Shown piece after piece: positions 43,582-54,500 of a stretch of DNA of 64,000 nucleotides (positions within the stretch are counted from its first letter, which is position 1; each line of letters begins with the position of its first letter). This stretch comes from CAWFPR01 sp963817635 (GTDB lineage: Bacteria > Acidobacteriota > Vicinamibacteria > Vicinamibacterales > 2-12-FULL-66-21). Where the stretch lies: NCBI GenBank assembly GCA_963817635.1, contig CAWFPR010000005.1:682001-746000 (forward strand). Reading direction: 5' to 3'. The notes under the pieces are model-generated. The model was not told where the DNA came from. It did no database searches and worked only from the letters and a program-made list of their open reading frames with translations. A program made the translations under genes and the position numbers.

Positions 43582-43888
43582 CACGTTGACGCTCGTGCTG
43601 GCGTGGGTGGCGGGGGCCGTGCTCGGCGCGATGTTCTTCGGTGGCCTGTGGTGGACGGTCCGCAAGGGCGTGTCGTCCCGGCGGCCGGCACTGTGGTTCC
43701 TGGGCAGCCAGCTCGTGCGAATGAGCCTGGCCCTGGCCGGCATGTACTTCGTCTCGGGTGGTCACTTCGATCGGCTGCTGCTCTGTCTCCTGGGATTCGT
43801 CATGGCACGCCTCGTCGTGACGTGGGTGGCCCAATCGCCGGTCGAACCGCACGCCCAGCCGGCGCAGGAGGCGAGCCATGCGCCTTAG
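43574..43888 (+). CDS. atpR: N-type ATPase AtpR membrane protein
   Basis: The product has 104 residues from the ATG at 43574, which overlaps the atpQ stop by 8 nt. About three helices are present (LVLAWVAGAVLGAMFFGGL, LVRMSLALAGMYFV, LLLCLLGFVMARLVVTW), with an Arg inside the second. AtpR is specific to N-ATPases and is proposed to contact the c-ring ion site through this kind of conserved Arg during assembly. It precedes the a-subunit gene and overlaps it. Confidence 0.85.
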   Translation: MNDTLTLVLAWVAGAVLGAMFFGGLWWTVRKGVSSRRPALWFLGSQLVRMSLALAGMYFVSGGHFDRLLLCLLGFVMARLVVTWVAQSPVEPHAQPAQEASHAP

Positions 43889-44573
43889 TCCTGACGAGAT
43901 CATCTTCTGGCAATACGGGTTCGTCACGCTCAACGCGACCATCGTCTACACGTGGGGAGTGATAATCGTGCTGGCAGTCGGGTCGAAACTGATCACCCGC
44001 AGGCTGTCCACGGATCTAACCCGGTCCCGCTGGCAGAACCTGCTGGAAATCGTGGTGACGGCGATCGCAAACCAAATCGAGGAAGTCGGCCTCCCCCATC
44101 CGGAGAAGTACCTCGGTTTTCTGGGCACACTCTTCCTGTTCGTTGCCACGGCCAGCCTCTGCACCGTCATTCCCGGCTATGAGCCGCCGACCGGCTCACT
44201 CTCGACGACGGCGGCGCTCGCCCTGTGTGTGTTCGTGGCCGTGCCGCTCTTCGGCATCGAGGAACAGGGCGTGAAGGGCTACCTCGAGTCCTACGTGGAG
44301 CCGACCTTCATCATGCTGCCGTTCAACATCGTCAGCGAGCTCTCCCGGACGCTGGCGCTGGCGGTCCGCCTGTTCGGCAACATGATGAGCGGCGCGATGA
44401 TCGTCGGCATCCTGCTGACCATCACACCGTTCATCTTTCCGATCGTGATGACCCTGCTCGGCCTGCTCACAGGAATGGTGCAGGCCTATATCTTCAGCAT
44501 CCTGGCTGCGGTGTACATCGCGGCCGCCACCCGGGCCCGCAAGACCGCGCCCCCGGCGGCCACGGCACATTGA
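43878..44573 (+). CDS. atpB: N-type ATPase a subunit
   Basis: The product has 231 residues with about six helices. SELSRTLALAVRLFGNMMSG carries the essential Arg of the ion channel. The C-terminal helices (PIVMTLLGLLTGMVQAYIF) complete the half-channels. With the c subunit it forms the ion-translocating stator/rotor interface. Length and order fit the N-ATPase family. Confidence 0.9.
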   Translation: MRLSPDEIIFWQYGFVTLNATIVYTWGVIIVLAVGSKLITRRLSTDLTRSRWQNLLEIVVTAIANQIEEVGLPHPEKYLGFLGTLFLFVATASLCTVIPGYEPPTGSLSTTAALALCVFVAVPLFGIEEQGVKGYLESYVEPTFIMLPFNIVSELSRTLALAVRLFGNMMSGAMIVGILLTITPFIFPIVMTLLGLLTGMVQAYIFSILAAVYIAAATRARKTAPPAATAH

Positions 44574-44607
44574 GTATGAGCGACGACAGACGAGACGAGG
44601 ACATTTC

Positions 44608-44889
44608 ATGGACAGCATGACGCTTATCGGGATGACATCGATTGTCATTGCCGGCATCACCACCGGTTTCGGCACGATGGGTCCCGCCTTGTCCGAGGGC
44701 CGGGCAGTGGCCACGGCACTTACTGCGCTGGCGCAGCAGCCCGACGCCTCCGCCACGATCACACGGACGTTATTCGTCGGCCTGGCGATGATCGAGTCCA
44801 CGGCCATCTACTGCTTCGTGGTCTCGATGATTCTCATCTTCGCCAATCCGTTCTGGAATCACGTCATCGCCCAGACCGCCGGAAAGTAA
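44608..44889 (+). CDS. atpE: N-type ATPase c subunit with two carboxylates
   Basis: The product has 93 residues in two helices. Helix 2 carries E63-S64-T65 and Y68 (MIESTAIYCF), the residues that bind Na+ in sodium-type c-rings. Helix 1 carries E30 (PALSEGRAV) at the position where the Ilyobacter Na+ ring has Gln. A second carboxylate is typical of N-ATPases. In the Burkholderia N-type ring studied structurally, this was linked with proton rather than sodium use. The coupling ion here cannot be settled from sequence. A short leader with GAGGA precedes the ATG. Confidence 0.9.
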   Translation: MDSMTLIGMTSIVIAGITTGFGTMGPALSEGRAVATALTALAQQPDASATITRTLFVGLAMIESTAIYCFVVSMILIFANPFWNHVIAQTAGK

Positions 44890-44892
44890 GCG

Positions 44893-45885
44893 ATGCTCAT
44901 CGATTGGTTCACCGTCGGTGCGCAGGCGCTCAACTTCCTCATCCTGGTGTGGTTGATGAAGCGCTTTCTCTACAAGCCCATCCTCGATGCCATCGACGCG
45001 CGGGAGAAGCGGATCGCCGGTGAACTCGCGGACGCCGCCGCGAAACAGGCCGAGGCCAAGAAGGAGCGCGACGAGTTCCAGCAGAAGAACGAGGCGATCG
45101 ACCAGCAGCGCGCCGCTCTCCTGAGCCAGGCGACCGACGAGGCGAACGTTGAACGCCAGCGGCTCCTCGACGAAGCGCGGCAGGCGGCCGACGCCCTGAG
45201 TGCGAAGCGACAAGAGGCGTTGAGGAACGACGCCCGCAGCCTCAATCAGGCCATCACCCGCCGGGCCAGGCACGAAGTGTTTGCCATCGCGCGAAAGACG
45301 CTGGCGGATCTCGCCACGACGAGTCTGGAGGAGCGGGTGGGCGAGGTGTTCACGCGCCGCTTGCGAGAGATGGACGGCAAAGCGAAAGAAGATCTCGCCG
45401 GGGCGCTGAAGACCGCATCCGATCCGGTGCTCGTCCGCAGCGCGTTTGACATACCTGCGAAGCAGCGCGCGGCGATACAGAAGGCGCTCGACGAAACCTT
45501 CTCGGCCGACATCCAGGTCCGGTTCGAGACCGCGCCGGACCTGGTCGGCGGGATTGAGCTCACCGCAAACGGACAGAAGGTCGCGTGGAGCATCGCGGAT
45601 TATCTCGCGTCGCTGGAAAAGAGTGTCGAGGAACTTCTGGACAAGCAGGACAAGGCCGAAGCGCAGGCAAAGACCCCGTCCAGCCTGACGAAGCAGATCG
45701 GCAAGCGGGCCTATGAGCTCTACGAAGGGCAAGGCCGCAAGGAGGGTCGAGCAGTTCAGGACTGGGAGAAGGCGGAGCGCGAGATTCGGAAGGAGAATCT
45801 CGATGCCGTCAAAACCGAGCCCAAGCCCGAAGCCAAGGCCGAACCCAAGCGCGAAAAAGCTGCGCCCGAGACAGGGAGCCGATGA
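44893..45885 (+). CDS. atpF: N-type ATPase b/delta subunit fused to a DUF2934-like tail
   Basis: The product has 330 residues, much longer than an ordinary b subunit. The order is one helix (GAQALNFLILVWLMKRF), a long charged coiled coil (~30-130), and a delta/OSCP-like part (PDLVGGIELTANGQKVAW, about residue 215 on). This fits N-ATPases, which lack a separate delta gene. From about residue 267 the protein carries KRAYELYEGQGRKEGRAVQDW, a clear match to the small DUF2934 domain, and ends in a Pro/Glu/Lys/Ala tail. I know of no b subunit with DUF2934. It overlaps atpA by 4 nt. Confidence 0.85.
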   Translation: MLIDWFTVGAQALNFLILVWLMKRFLYKPILDAIDAREKRIAGELADAAAKQAEAKKERDEFQQKNEAIDQQRAALLSQATDEANVERQRLLDEARQAADALSAKRQEALRNDARSLNQAITRRARHEVFAIARKTLADLATTSLEERVGEVFTRRLREMDGKAKEDLAGALKTASDPVLVRSAFDIPAKQRAAIQKALDETFSADIQVRFETAPDLVGGIELTANGQKVAWSIADYLASLEKSVEELLDKQDKAEAQAKTPSSLTKQIGKRAYELYEGQGRKEGRAVQDWEKAEREIRKENLDAVKTEPKPEAKAEPKREKAAPETGSR

Positions 45886-47522
45886 ACATGGTTCCGGCTG
45901 AGGGTCTGCAGAAGGTGTTCGACAGTGCGTTTGCGGCGCTGCGCGAAGCACGGGAAGCATTCGCACCGCATCTCGTGCCGCGGGAGGTGGGCACGATCAC
46001 CAGCATTGCCACCGGCATCGCCAAGGTATCAGGGCTTCCCGGCGTGGGGTTCGATGAGTTGGTAGAGTTTCCCGGCGGCGTGTTCGGCATCGCGTTCAAC
46101 GTGGACGAGGACGAAGTCGGTGTGGTGCTGCTCGGCGAATACTGGCATCTGCACGCAGGCGATGAAGTCGAGCGCACCGGCCGGGTCATGGACGTGGCCG
46201 TGGGCGACGGCTTGTTGGGGCGCGTCGTCGATCCGCTCGCCCGGCCGCTCGATGGCAAAGAGCTGGCGGAGGCCGGCGAGCGCCTGCCCATCGAACGCCC
46301 CGCCCCGCCCATCATGGACCGCGCGCCGGTCACCGTGCCGCTTCAAACCGGCTTGAAAGTGATCGATGCGCTCATTCCCATCGGGCGCGGCCAGCGCGAG
46401 TTGATTCTCGGCGACCGGCAGACAGGCAAATCCGCCATCGCGATCGACACGATCCTCAACCAGCGTGGCCGGAATGTCCTGTGCGTCTATTGCGCCATCG
46501 GCCAGCGCGCGTCGGCCACGGCAAAGGCCGTGGCCACCTTGCGGGAGCGCGGCGCGATGGATTACACCGTCGTGGTCGTGGCCGAGGGCGACGACCCGCC
46601 GGGTCTCGCCTACATCGCCCCCTATGCGGCGACCAGCATCGCGGAGCATTACATGGAAGCGGGTCGCGACGTGCTGATCGTGTACGACGACCTCACGCAG
46701 CACGCCCGCGCCTATCGCGAGCTGTCGCTCCTGCTCCGGCGGCCGCCGGGTCGCGAAGCCTTCCCCGGCGACATCTTCTATATCCACTCGCGGCTGCTGG
46801 AGCGCGCCACGCATTTGCGCAAGGAACTCGGCGGCGGATCGCTCACCGCGCTACCCGTCATCGAAACCGAAGCGCAGAACATCTCCGCCTACATTCCGAC
46901 GAACCTGATCTCCATCACCGATGGACAGATCTACCTTTCGCCGTCGCTGTTCCAACTAGGCGTGCTCCCGGCGATCGATGTCGGCAAATCCGTGTCGCGC
47001 GTCGGCGGCAAGGCACAGCATGCGGCCTACCGCGCGGTGGCGGGCGACCTGAAGCTCGCCTATGCGCAGTTCGAGGAACTCGAGACGTTTGCCAGATTTG
47101 GCGCCCGTCTGGATGACGACACCCGCAAGATCATCGAGCACGGACGGCGCATTCGCGCCTGCCTGAAACAGCCGGAATTCTCACCGGTGTCCGTGCCGGA
47201 GCAGATCGCCGTCCTGCTCGCGTTGACCGCGGGTCTCTTCGACCCGGTGCCGATCGACCAGATGGCGGACGCCGAGCACGCCGTGCACGCGGCGGCGGCG
47301 AACATCCCGGCGGAGATTGTCGCGCGGTTCGACACCGCCGACACGTTCAGCGACGAGGATCGCAAGGCGATCACCGAGCTGGCTCGTCTTGCGCTCGTTG
47401 CCTTCCAGCCCAAGCCGGAACCGGCACCCGATGCTGGTGTTGAGCCCAAGGCTGCTCCAGGCGCCCAGCCGGAGGCCGCCGCGGAGGCCGCGCCCAAGGC
47501 CGCACTCGAGAAGGAGCCATGA
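45882..47522 (+). CDS. atpA: N-type ATPase alpha subunit with Ala/Pro-rich tail
   Basis: The product has 546 residues, longer than the usual ~505. Walker A is GDRQTGKSA, and the arginine-finger region reads YIPTNLISITDGQIYL then GKSVSRVGGKAQ. After the normal end near LARLALVAFQP there are about 35 extra residues rich in Pro, Ala and Glu. The b/delta subunit has a similar tail, so the two may have arisen by the same process or may contact each other. It overlaps atpF and atpG by 4 nt each. Confidence 0.92.
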   Translation: MNMVPAEGLQKVFDSAFAALREAREAFAPHLVPREVGTITSIATGIAKVSGLPGVGFDELVEFPGGVFGIAFNVDEDEVGVVLLGEYWHLHAGDEVERTGRVMDVAVGDGLLGRVVDPLARPLDGKELAEAGERLPIERPAPPIMDRAPVTVPLQTGLKVIDALIPIGRGQRELILGDRQTGKSAIAIDTILNQRGRNVLCVYCAIGQRASATAKAVATLRERGAMDYTVVVVAEGDDPPGLAYIAPYAATSIAEHYMEAGRDVLIVYDDLTQHARAYRELSLLLRRPPGREAFPGDIFYIHSRLLERATHLRKELGGGSLTALPVIETEAQNISAYIPTNLISITDGQIYLSPSLFQLGVLPAIDVGKSVSRVGGKAQHAAYRAVAGDLKLAYAQFEELETFARFGARLDDDTRKIIEHGRRIRACLKQPEFSPVSVPEQIAVLLALTAGLFDPVPIDQMADAEHAVHAAAANIPAEIVARFDTADTFSDEDRKAITELARLALVAFQPKPEPAPDAGVEPKAAPGAQPEAAAEAAPKAALEKEP

Positions 47523-48388
47523 GTGACACCACGGCAAGCCTCCGCCGGAAGATCACCAGTGCCGGGGATCTCCAGTCCGTCGTCCGCACGATGAAGACCC
47601 TTGCTGCCTCGAGCATCGGACAATACGAAACATCGGTACGCGCGCTGGCCGACTACGCTCGAACCGTGGAGCTGGGGTTGGGCGCGTGCCTGCGGGACAG
47701 CAGGCCTGCCGACGTGACGGCGGAACGGAAAGGACGAAGCGACGGCGCGACGATCGGCGCCATCGTGTTCGGATCCGATCAGGGACTGGTCGGCCAGTTC
47801 AACGAGGTCGTGGCCGACTACGCGCTGAAGGCCCTCACAGGGATGCCCGGCACAGCCCACGTCTGGGCCGTCGGTGAGCGCGTACGTGCGCGCCTGGCGG
47901 ACGCGGGCCTGCCACACGTGGAACTGTTCGCCGTGCCGAACTCCGTCCAGGCCATCACCCCGCTGGTCGGGCAGCTTCTCGTGGCAAGCGAGACGCAGCA
48001 CAGTGTTGCGCTCCACCTCTTCTACAACCGCCCCAAGTCCGGGGCGGCGTATGCGCCCGTCAGCCAGCGACTGCTGCCGCTGGACGACAACTGGCGACGC
48101 AAATTCGCCGGGCGTTCGTGGCCGACCAGGAGTGTGCCCGAGGTCATGGGCGGCGGCACCGCGACGTTGCGGGCGCTCATCCGTGAGTATCTGTTCGTCT
48201 CGCTCTTCCGCGCGTGCGCCGAGTCGCTCGCGAGCGAGAACGCGAGCCGCCTCGCGGCGATGCAGCGTGCCGACAAGAACATCGACGACCTGCTGGAGGA
48301 CCTCACCGGGAAATTCCATCGTCTGCGCCAGAGCGGCATCGACGAGGAACTCTTCGACGTGGTGTCCGGCTTCGAGGCGCTGTCCTGA
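47519..48388 (+). CDS. atpG: N-type ATPase gamma subunit
   Basis: The product has 289 residues. The N-terminal coiled coil (LRRKITSAGDLQSVVRTMKTLAAS), Rossmann-like middle (IGAIVFGSDQGLVGQFNE) and C-terminal coil (ASENASRLAAMQRADKNIDDLL) are all present, so the central stalk is complete. It is the last gene of the operon. A 3' scrap of an RND pump gene begins only 14 nt after its stop. Confidence 0.9.
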   Translation: MSDTTASLRRKITSAGDLQSVVRTMKTLAASSIGQYETSVRALADYARTVELGLGACLRDSRPADVTAERKGRSDGATIGAIVFGSDQGLVGQFNEVVADYALKALTGMPGTAHVWAVGERVRARLADAGLPHVELFAVPNSVQAITPLVGQLLVASETQHSVALHLFYNRPKSGAAYAPVSQRLLPLDDNWRRKFAGRSWPTRSVPEVMGGGTATLRALIREYLFVSLFRACAESLASENASRLAAMQRADKNIDDLLEDLTGKFHRLRQSGIDEELFDVVSGFEALS

Positions 48389-48402
48389 CCGCGGCCTGCG
48401 CG

Positions 48403-48450
48403 GAGCATCCCGAGCCCATCTACTACATCTGGAAGAGCTGGGGGGCCTGA
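48403..48450 (+). pseudogene. Probable 3' remnant of an RND pump gene
   Basis: In frame this short stretch reads EHPEPIYYIWKSWGA before a stop. It resembles the C-terminus of CusA-type pumps, where the intact copy at 38.5 kb reads VYPAIYFIWKGWSL. The DNA is also similar (CATCTGGAAG shared). It lies 14 nt downstream of atpG and marks the right edge of the CopB/N-ATPase block. At 16 codons, chance similarity cannot be excluded. Confidence 0.4.
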
Positions 48451-48477
48451 AGGACCCCGACGAGGGGAGGCGAGCGC

Positions 48478-48500
48478 TGTGCAAAAGGAGACGGTCCCGT
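48478..48500 (+). repeat. Right copy of the 23-nt direct repeat
   Basis: This copy is identical over 23 nt to 39040-39062, with partial identity beyond. It lies 28 nt after the RND remnant and 60 nt before the glucan synthase start. As on the left, one frame reads VQKETVP, then stops after a few codons. Confidence 0.7.
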
Positions 48501-48560
48501 CACCACGCGACGCAGCACTATAAAGGCGAGGATGCGGCCTGGTGCCCGTTCTATTGACGC

Positions 48561-51500
48561 ATGAGACCCTCGATCCTTCGGCCATTCGGGCCTTCAGCCG
48601 TCGTGTTCCCACCGGACACGGACGAGCTGATTCGCAGCGAGCTCTTCAGCATCGAACGCCTCGAGCAGCATGCGGAGAGCCTCGCCGCCGCGCAGCATGT
48701 CACACCCAGGTCACGACCCTGCCGGCACCTCGCCAGACGGCTTCGCGACAACGGCCGGGTCATTCTCGACGCGTATCGAGGGATCGAGCAGGCCGTTCGT
48801 GAGGAGCGCGTCCTCACCCCGGCGGACGAGTGGCTGCTCGACAACTTCTATGTCGTGCAGGAGCAGATTCGGCAAGTCCGCAAGGACTTCCCGCCCGATT
48901 TTTGCAGCGGGCTACCCCAGCTGGCCGAGGGCCCGCTCAAGGGTTGTCCGAGGGTCTTTGGACTCGCCTGGGCGCTCGTCGCGCACTCCGACAGCCGGCT
49001 GGATCGACAGGTGCTGGTCCGGTTCGTGGGCGCCTACCAGCGCGTGCAGCCGCTGACGATCGGCGAACTCTGGGCCGTCGCGATCACGCTGCGCATCGTC
49101 CTCATCGAGAACTTGCGCCGTTCGGTGGAGCAAATCGCGGGCGCACGTGCGGCGTGCCTGAAGGCCGACACCCTGGCCGACCAGCTCCTGGGCGTCGGTG
49201 GTCGAGCGGCCGAGGCGCCGGAAACAGCGCTGCGCCGATTCAACTCGACGCCCTTGCCGACAGCCTTCGTCGTACGACTGCTCCAACGCCTGCGCGACCA
49301 GGATCCGAACGTCACGCCGGCGCTCGCGTGGCTGAACGAACACCTCGCACGCGAGGGCGCGACCACTGACGAGATCGTCCGCGGCGAGCATCAGCAGCAG
49401 GGCGGGATGAACGTCACTGTCCGCAACGTGATCACGAGCATGCGGCTCATCTCCACCCTTGATTGGCCGGCGATCGTCGAGAGTATCAGTCTCGTCGATG
49501 CGGCGCTGCGCGCCGACAGCCCCTTCGCGCAGATGGACTTCCCGACCCGGGATCGTTATCGGCATGCGATCGAAGATCTGGCTCGGGGGTCGGGGCGTAC
49601 GGAGCTGGACGTCGCGCGGCGTGCGATTGCCGCCGCCACGCGTCCGGCTGCTGTGCCGGAAGGAACCGGCGAGGCCCCCCCAGGCCGCGAGCACGATCCA
49701 GGCTACTACCTCATCGCGAACGGCCGTCTGGCCTTCGAGAGAGACATCGGTTTTCGTTACTCCGTCACCGATTGGCCGGTCCGCGCGATCACGCGAGCCG
49801 GCATCGTCGGTTACATCGCGGCGATCGCGTTCTTCACGCTGTTCATCCTGGCTCTGCCGCTGCTCGCGCTGTCAGCGCTCGGCATCAGCGGATGGCCCCT
49901 CGGCCTGCTCGCGCTGCTCGCCCTCGCGCCGGCGTCGGATTTGGCCGTCGCGGTCACCAACCGCGCCGTCACCAATGATCTCAACCCCAGGCCGCTGCCC
50001 GCGCTGGAGCTTCGGGACGGTGTGCCGGCGAACCTGCGCACCATCGTCGTCGTTCCGACGCTGCTCACGACGCGAGCGGCCATCGACGAGCAGATCGAAC
50101 GCCTTGAGGTTCACCACCTGGCGAGCCAGGACGGCGAGCTGCACTTTGCGCTGCTGTCCGACTGGACGGACTCCGCAACGCAGTCGGCCCCCGGCGACGA
50201 TGAGCTGCTGGGTGCCGCGGCCGGCGGCATCGCGCGGCTCAATCGGCAGTACGGTGCCGCGCCGGGCGGGCCTCGATTCGTGCTCCTCCATCGCCGGCGG
50301 CTCTGGAACGAGGGACAGGGCAGATGGATCGGATGGGAACGCAAACGGGGGAAGCTGCACGAGCTGAATCGCTGGCTGCGTGGCGCAACCGATACCACCT
50401 TCGTACCCATCAACGGCGCCCTTCCCGTCGCGCCGATCGCCGTCCGGTACGTCATCACGCTGGACGCGGACACGCGACTTCCACGGGGCGCGGCCAGGCG
50501 CCTCGTCGGCAAGATGGCGCATCCGCTGAACCGTCCCCGGCTGGATCCCGTCAGCGGCCGTGTGGTCGAAGGGTACGGCGTGCTGCAGCCGCGCGTCACC
50601 CCGTCTCTGCCGACGACTCGTGACGGATCATTGTTTCAGCGCGTGTTCACCAGTCCCAGCGGACTGGACCCGTACGCCTTCGCGGTCTCCGACGTGTACC
50701 AGGATCTGTTCGGCGAAGGCTCGTACACCGGGAAGGGCATCTACGACGTCGACATATTCGAGATGGCGCTCGACCATCGGATCCCGGAGAGCACCCTGCT
50801 CAGTCACGATCTGCTCGAGGGGATCTTCGCCCGGGCCGGACTGGTCTCGGACATCGAAGTCGTCGAAGAATTCCCCGCACGCTACGACGTCGCGGCGGCT
50901 CGCCAGCACAGGTGGGCGCGCGGCGATTGGCAACTTCTGCCCTGGGCGTGTGGCCGCGGTCCCCAATCCGGCGGCGACACCGCCCGGTATGCGATTCCGC
51001 TGATCGGCCGCTGGAAGATGCTGGACAACCTGCGTCGGACGCTGTCGGCGCCAGCCGTCTTTCTCGCATTGCTGGCGGGATGGACGCTGCCGCTGCCGGC
51101 CGCGGCAATCTGGAGCGGGTTCGTCGTCGCGACGTTCGCGATTCCTCCCGTGCTTCCGGCGGTCGCCGGGATCGTGCCGCGACGGCTCGGCCTCTCGCAG
51201 CGGGCCCACTGGGTCGCGGTTGGCGCCGATTCCAAACTCGCGCTGCTCCAGGTCGGTCTACTGGTCACGCTCGTCGCGCATCAGGCCTGGCTGATGACCG
51301 ATGCCATCGCTCGAACGCTGTTCCGTCTGTTTGTGAGGCATCGGCGGCTGCTCGAATGGATGACCGCGGCGCAGTCGCAGGTCCGCGTCCGGCTCGACCG
51401 TCGCGAAACATACTGGTGGATGCGCGGTGGCGTCGCGCTTGCTATTGGCGCCGCCATCGTCGTTGCCAGCCTGAAGCCGGAATCGTGGCCGATTGCCGCG

Positions 51501-54500
51501 CCGTTCGTGATCCTCTGGATGCTCTCACCCGCCGTCGCGCGATGGGCGAGCTTGCCGCGTGACGCCGCCGGGACGCCACTCTCCGACCCGGACGCCAGAG
51601 CCCTGCGGCTCGTCGCCCGCAGTACGTGGCGGTTCTTCGAGACGTTCGTCACGGCGGAGGAGCACGGACTGCCGCCCGACAACTTCCAGGAAGACCCCGC
51701 ACCGGTCGTCGCCCATCGGACGTCTCCCACGAACATCGGGCTCTACCTGCTGTCGGTCGTCGCCGCCCGCGATTTCGGATGGCTGGGCACGCACGAGACC
51801 GTGGACCGGCTGGAGGCGACGCTCGCGACCATGGACCGGCTCGAACGATTCCATGGCCATTTCTACAACTGGTACGACACGCACGACCTTCGTCCGCTGG
51901 AGCCGAAATATGTCTCGGCCGTCGACAGCGGGAATCTCGCCGGGCACCTGCTCGCGCTCGAGGCGGCCTTGCGCCAGATGAAGGCCGCGCCAGCGGCCGG
52001 CGCGGACTGGCGCAACGGCATCGATGACGGCCTGCGCATCACGCGGGAATCCGTGCGCCTGCTTGCCGACGATCGGCGCACGCACACGGTGACGCGAAAG
52101 CATCTCGAGGGCGCCCTCGACGCGCTCTCCAGCGCCGTGGCGGGCGTCAGCGGGCAGGTCGGCATGTCGGGTCTGCACGAACTGATGGTCCACGCCGACA
52201 CGGTTGCCGATATCGCCCGAACGCTGAACGCGGAACGGGGCGACGACGGGAGCGCAGACGTCCTGGCCTGCGCGGCGGCCGTGCGAGCGTCGATCGGGAG
52301 CCACCAGCGCGATCTCGATCTACTGACGCCCCAAGCGGATCTCGCCGGCCAGTCGGTGCTCGAGCCCGCGCCGCCGCCGCACACCCTGGCCGATCGGCCG
52401 AACCACGACGATGCAGCCCCCCGGCGTCCGACGACGCAGCGGCCTGACGTCGCCATCGACGCACTCGAGCGTTCTTCGAATGCTGCGCGGTCGCTCGCGG
52501 TGCGTCTCGCCACACTGATCGCGCTGACACGGACGATGTTCGAGGCGATGGAATTCGGATTACTCCTCGACGCCGACCGTCAGCTCCTGTCGATCGGCTA
52601 CCGGGTCAATGACGGTGCGCTCGATCCCAGCTGTTACGATCTCCTCGCGTCGGAGGCGCGGCTCGCGAGCTTCGTCGCCATCGCCAAAGGTGACGTGCCG
52701 ACCCGACACTGGTTCCATCTGGGACGGGCGGTCACGCCGGTGCGCGGCCACCCGGCGTTGATTTCCTGGTCCGGGTCGATGTTCGAGTACCTGATGCCGG
52801 CACTGGTGATGCGGGCGCCGCAGGGAAGTCTCCTCGACCAGACGAACCAGATCGTTGTCCAGCGGCAAGCGGAATACGGCGCTCAGCGTGGCCTCCCATG
52901 GGGCGTGTCGGAGTCGGCGTACAACGCACGAGATCTGGAGCGCACGTATCAGTATGGGACCTTCGGCGTCCCCGGCCTTGGACTCAAGCGCGGCCTCGCC
53001 GACGACGCCGTGGTCGCGCCGTACGCGACGGCGCTGGCGGCGACGATCGCGCCCCAGCGGGCGGTACGAAACTTCGCGCGTCTGGCCGGCGCCGGCGGGC
53101 GCGGCCGATATGGCTGGTATGAAGCGCTCGACTACACGCCGGCTCGTCTCCCCGAAGGCGCACAGGTGGCCGTCGTCCGCTCCTACATGGCGCACCATCA
53201 GGGCATGACGCTCGTCGCGCTCGCCAACACGCTTCACGACGGCGTGATGCGTGCCCGCTTTCACGCCGAGCCGATCGTCCAGGCGACCGAGCTCCTGCTG
53301 CAGGAACGCACGCCGCGCAATGTGGAAGCCGCTCATCCGCGCCGCTATGAGGCGCGGGCGGCCGTCCGTGTTCACGAGCTCGTCCCGCCGCCAGCGCGCC
53401 GCTTCCAGTCGCCCCACCAGCCCGTCGTCCACACGCAGCTGCTCTCCAACGGCCGGTACTCCGTGATGATGACCGCGGCTGGCTCCGGATACAGCCGCTG
53501 GGGTGATCTCGCGGTGACTCGCTGGCGCGAGGACCCGACGTGCGATAGCTGGGGCACGTACGTCTTCCTTCGCGATGTGGACCAGGGCACGGTGTGGTCG
53601 GCGGGGTACCAGCCCAGTGGAGTCAACTCCGATAGTTATGAGGCGACGTTCCTCGAGGATCGGGTCGAAATCGTGCGGCGCGATGGCACGATCACCACCA
53701 GTCTGGACGTGATGGTTTCCCCGGAAGACGATGCCGAGGCACGCCGTGTCACGATCTCCAACGGTGGGCGCCGGACTCGTGAGATCGACGTGACGTCGTA
53801 TGCCGAGATCGTGTTGGCCTCCGCCGCCGCCGATACGGCACACCCGGCTTTCTCGAATCTGTTCGTGCAAACGGAGTTCGTCGCCGACATCGGCGCGGTC
53901 CTGGCCACGCGTCGGCGCCGGTCTCCCGACGAGCCGCCGGTCTGGGCGGCCCACCTGGCCGTTGTCGAGGGCGAAGTGGTCGGTCGCGCACAATTCGAAA
54001 CCGACCGGGCACGCTTTCTGGGCCGCGGCCGCGGCATTCGCACTGCCATGTCGGTCATCGACGGGCGACCGCTCTCCAACACGTCCGGCGCCGTGCTCGA
54101 TCCGATTTTCAGTCTTCGGCGCCGCATCAGGCTGGCGCCTGGGGCCACGGCCCATGTCACGTTCTGGACGCTCGTCGGGACCTCGCGCAGCGACGTGCTC
54201 GGCTTGGCCGACAAGCATCACGAGCCCGCGGCGTTCGAGCGCGCCCGCACCCTGGCATGGACGCTTGCGCAGGTACAGCAATTTCACCTCGGTATCGGCT
54301 CGGACGAAGCGAGCCTGTTCCAACGCCTCGCCAGCTATGTGCTCTACGCGAACCCGGCGCTCCGCCCTTCCTCAGGTGTCCTCGCACGCAGTGAGGGTGG
54401 CCCTGCCGTGCTGTGGGCGCACGGAATTTCCGGCGACGTGCCGATCGTTGTCTGCCGGATCGACGACATCGCGGAGCTGCAGATCGTCCGCCAGTTACTC

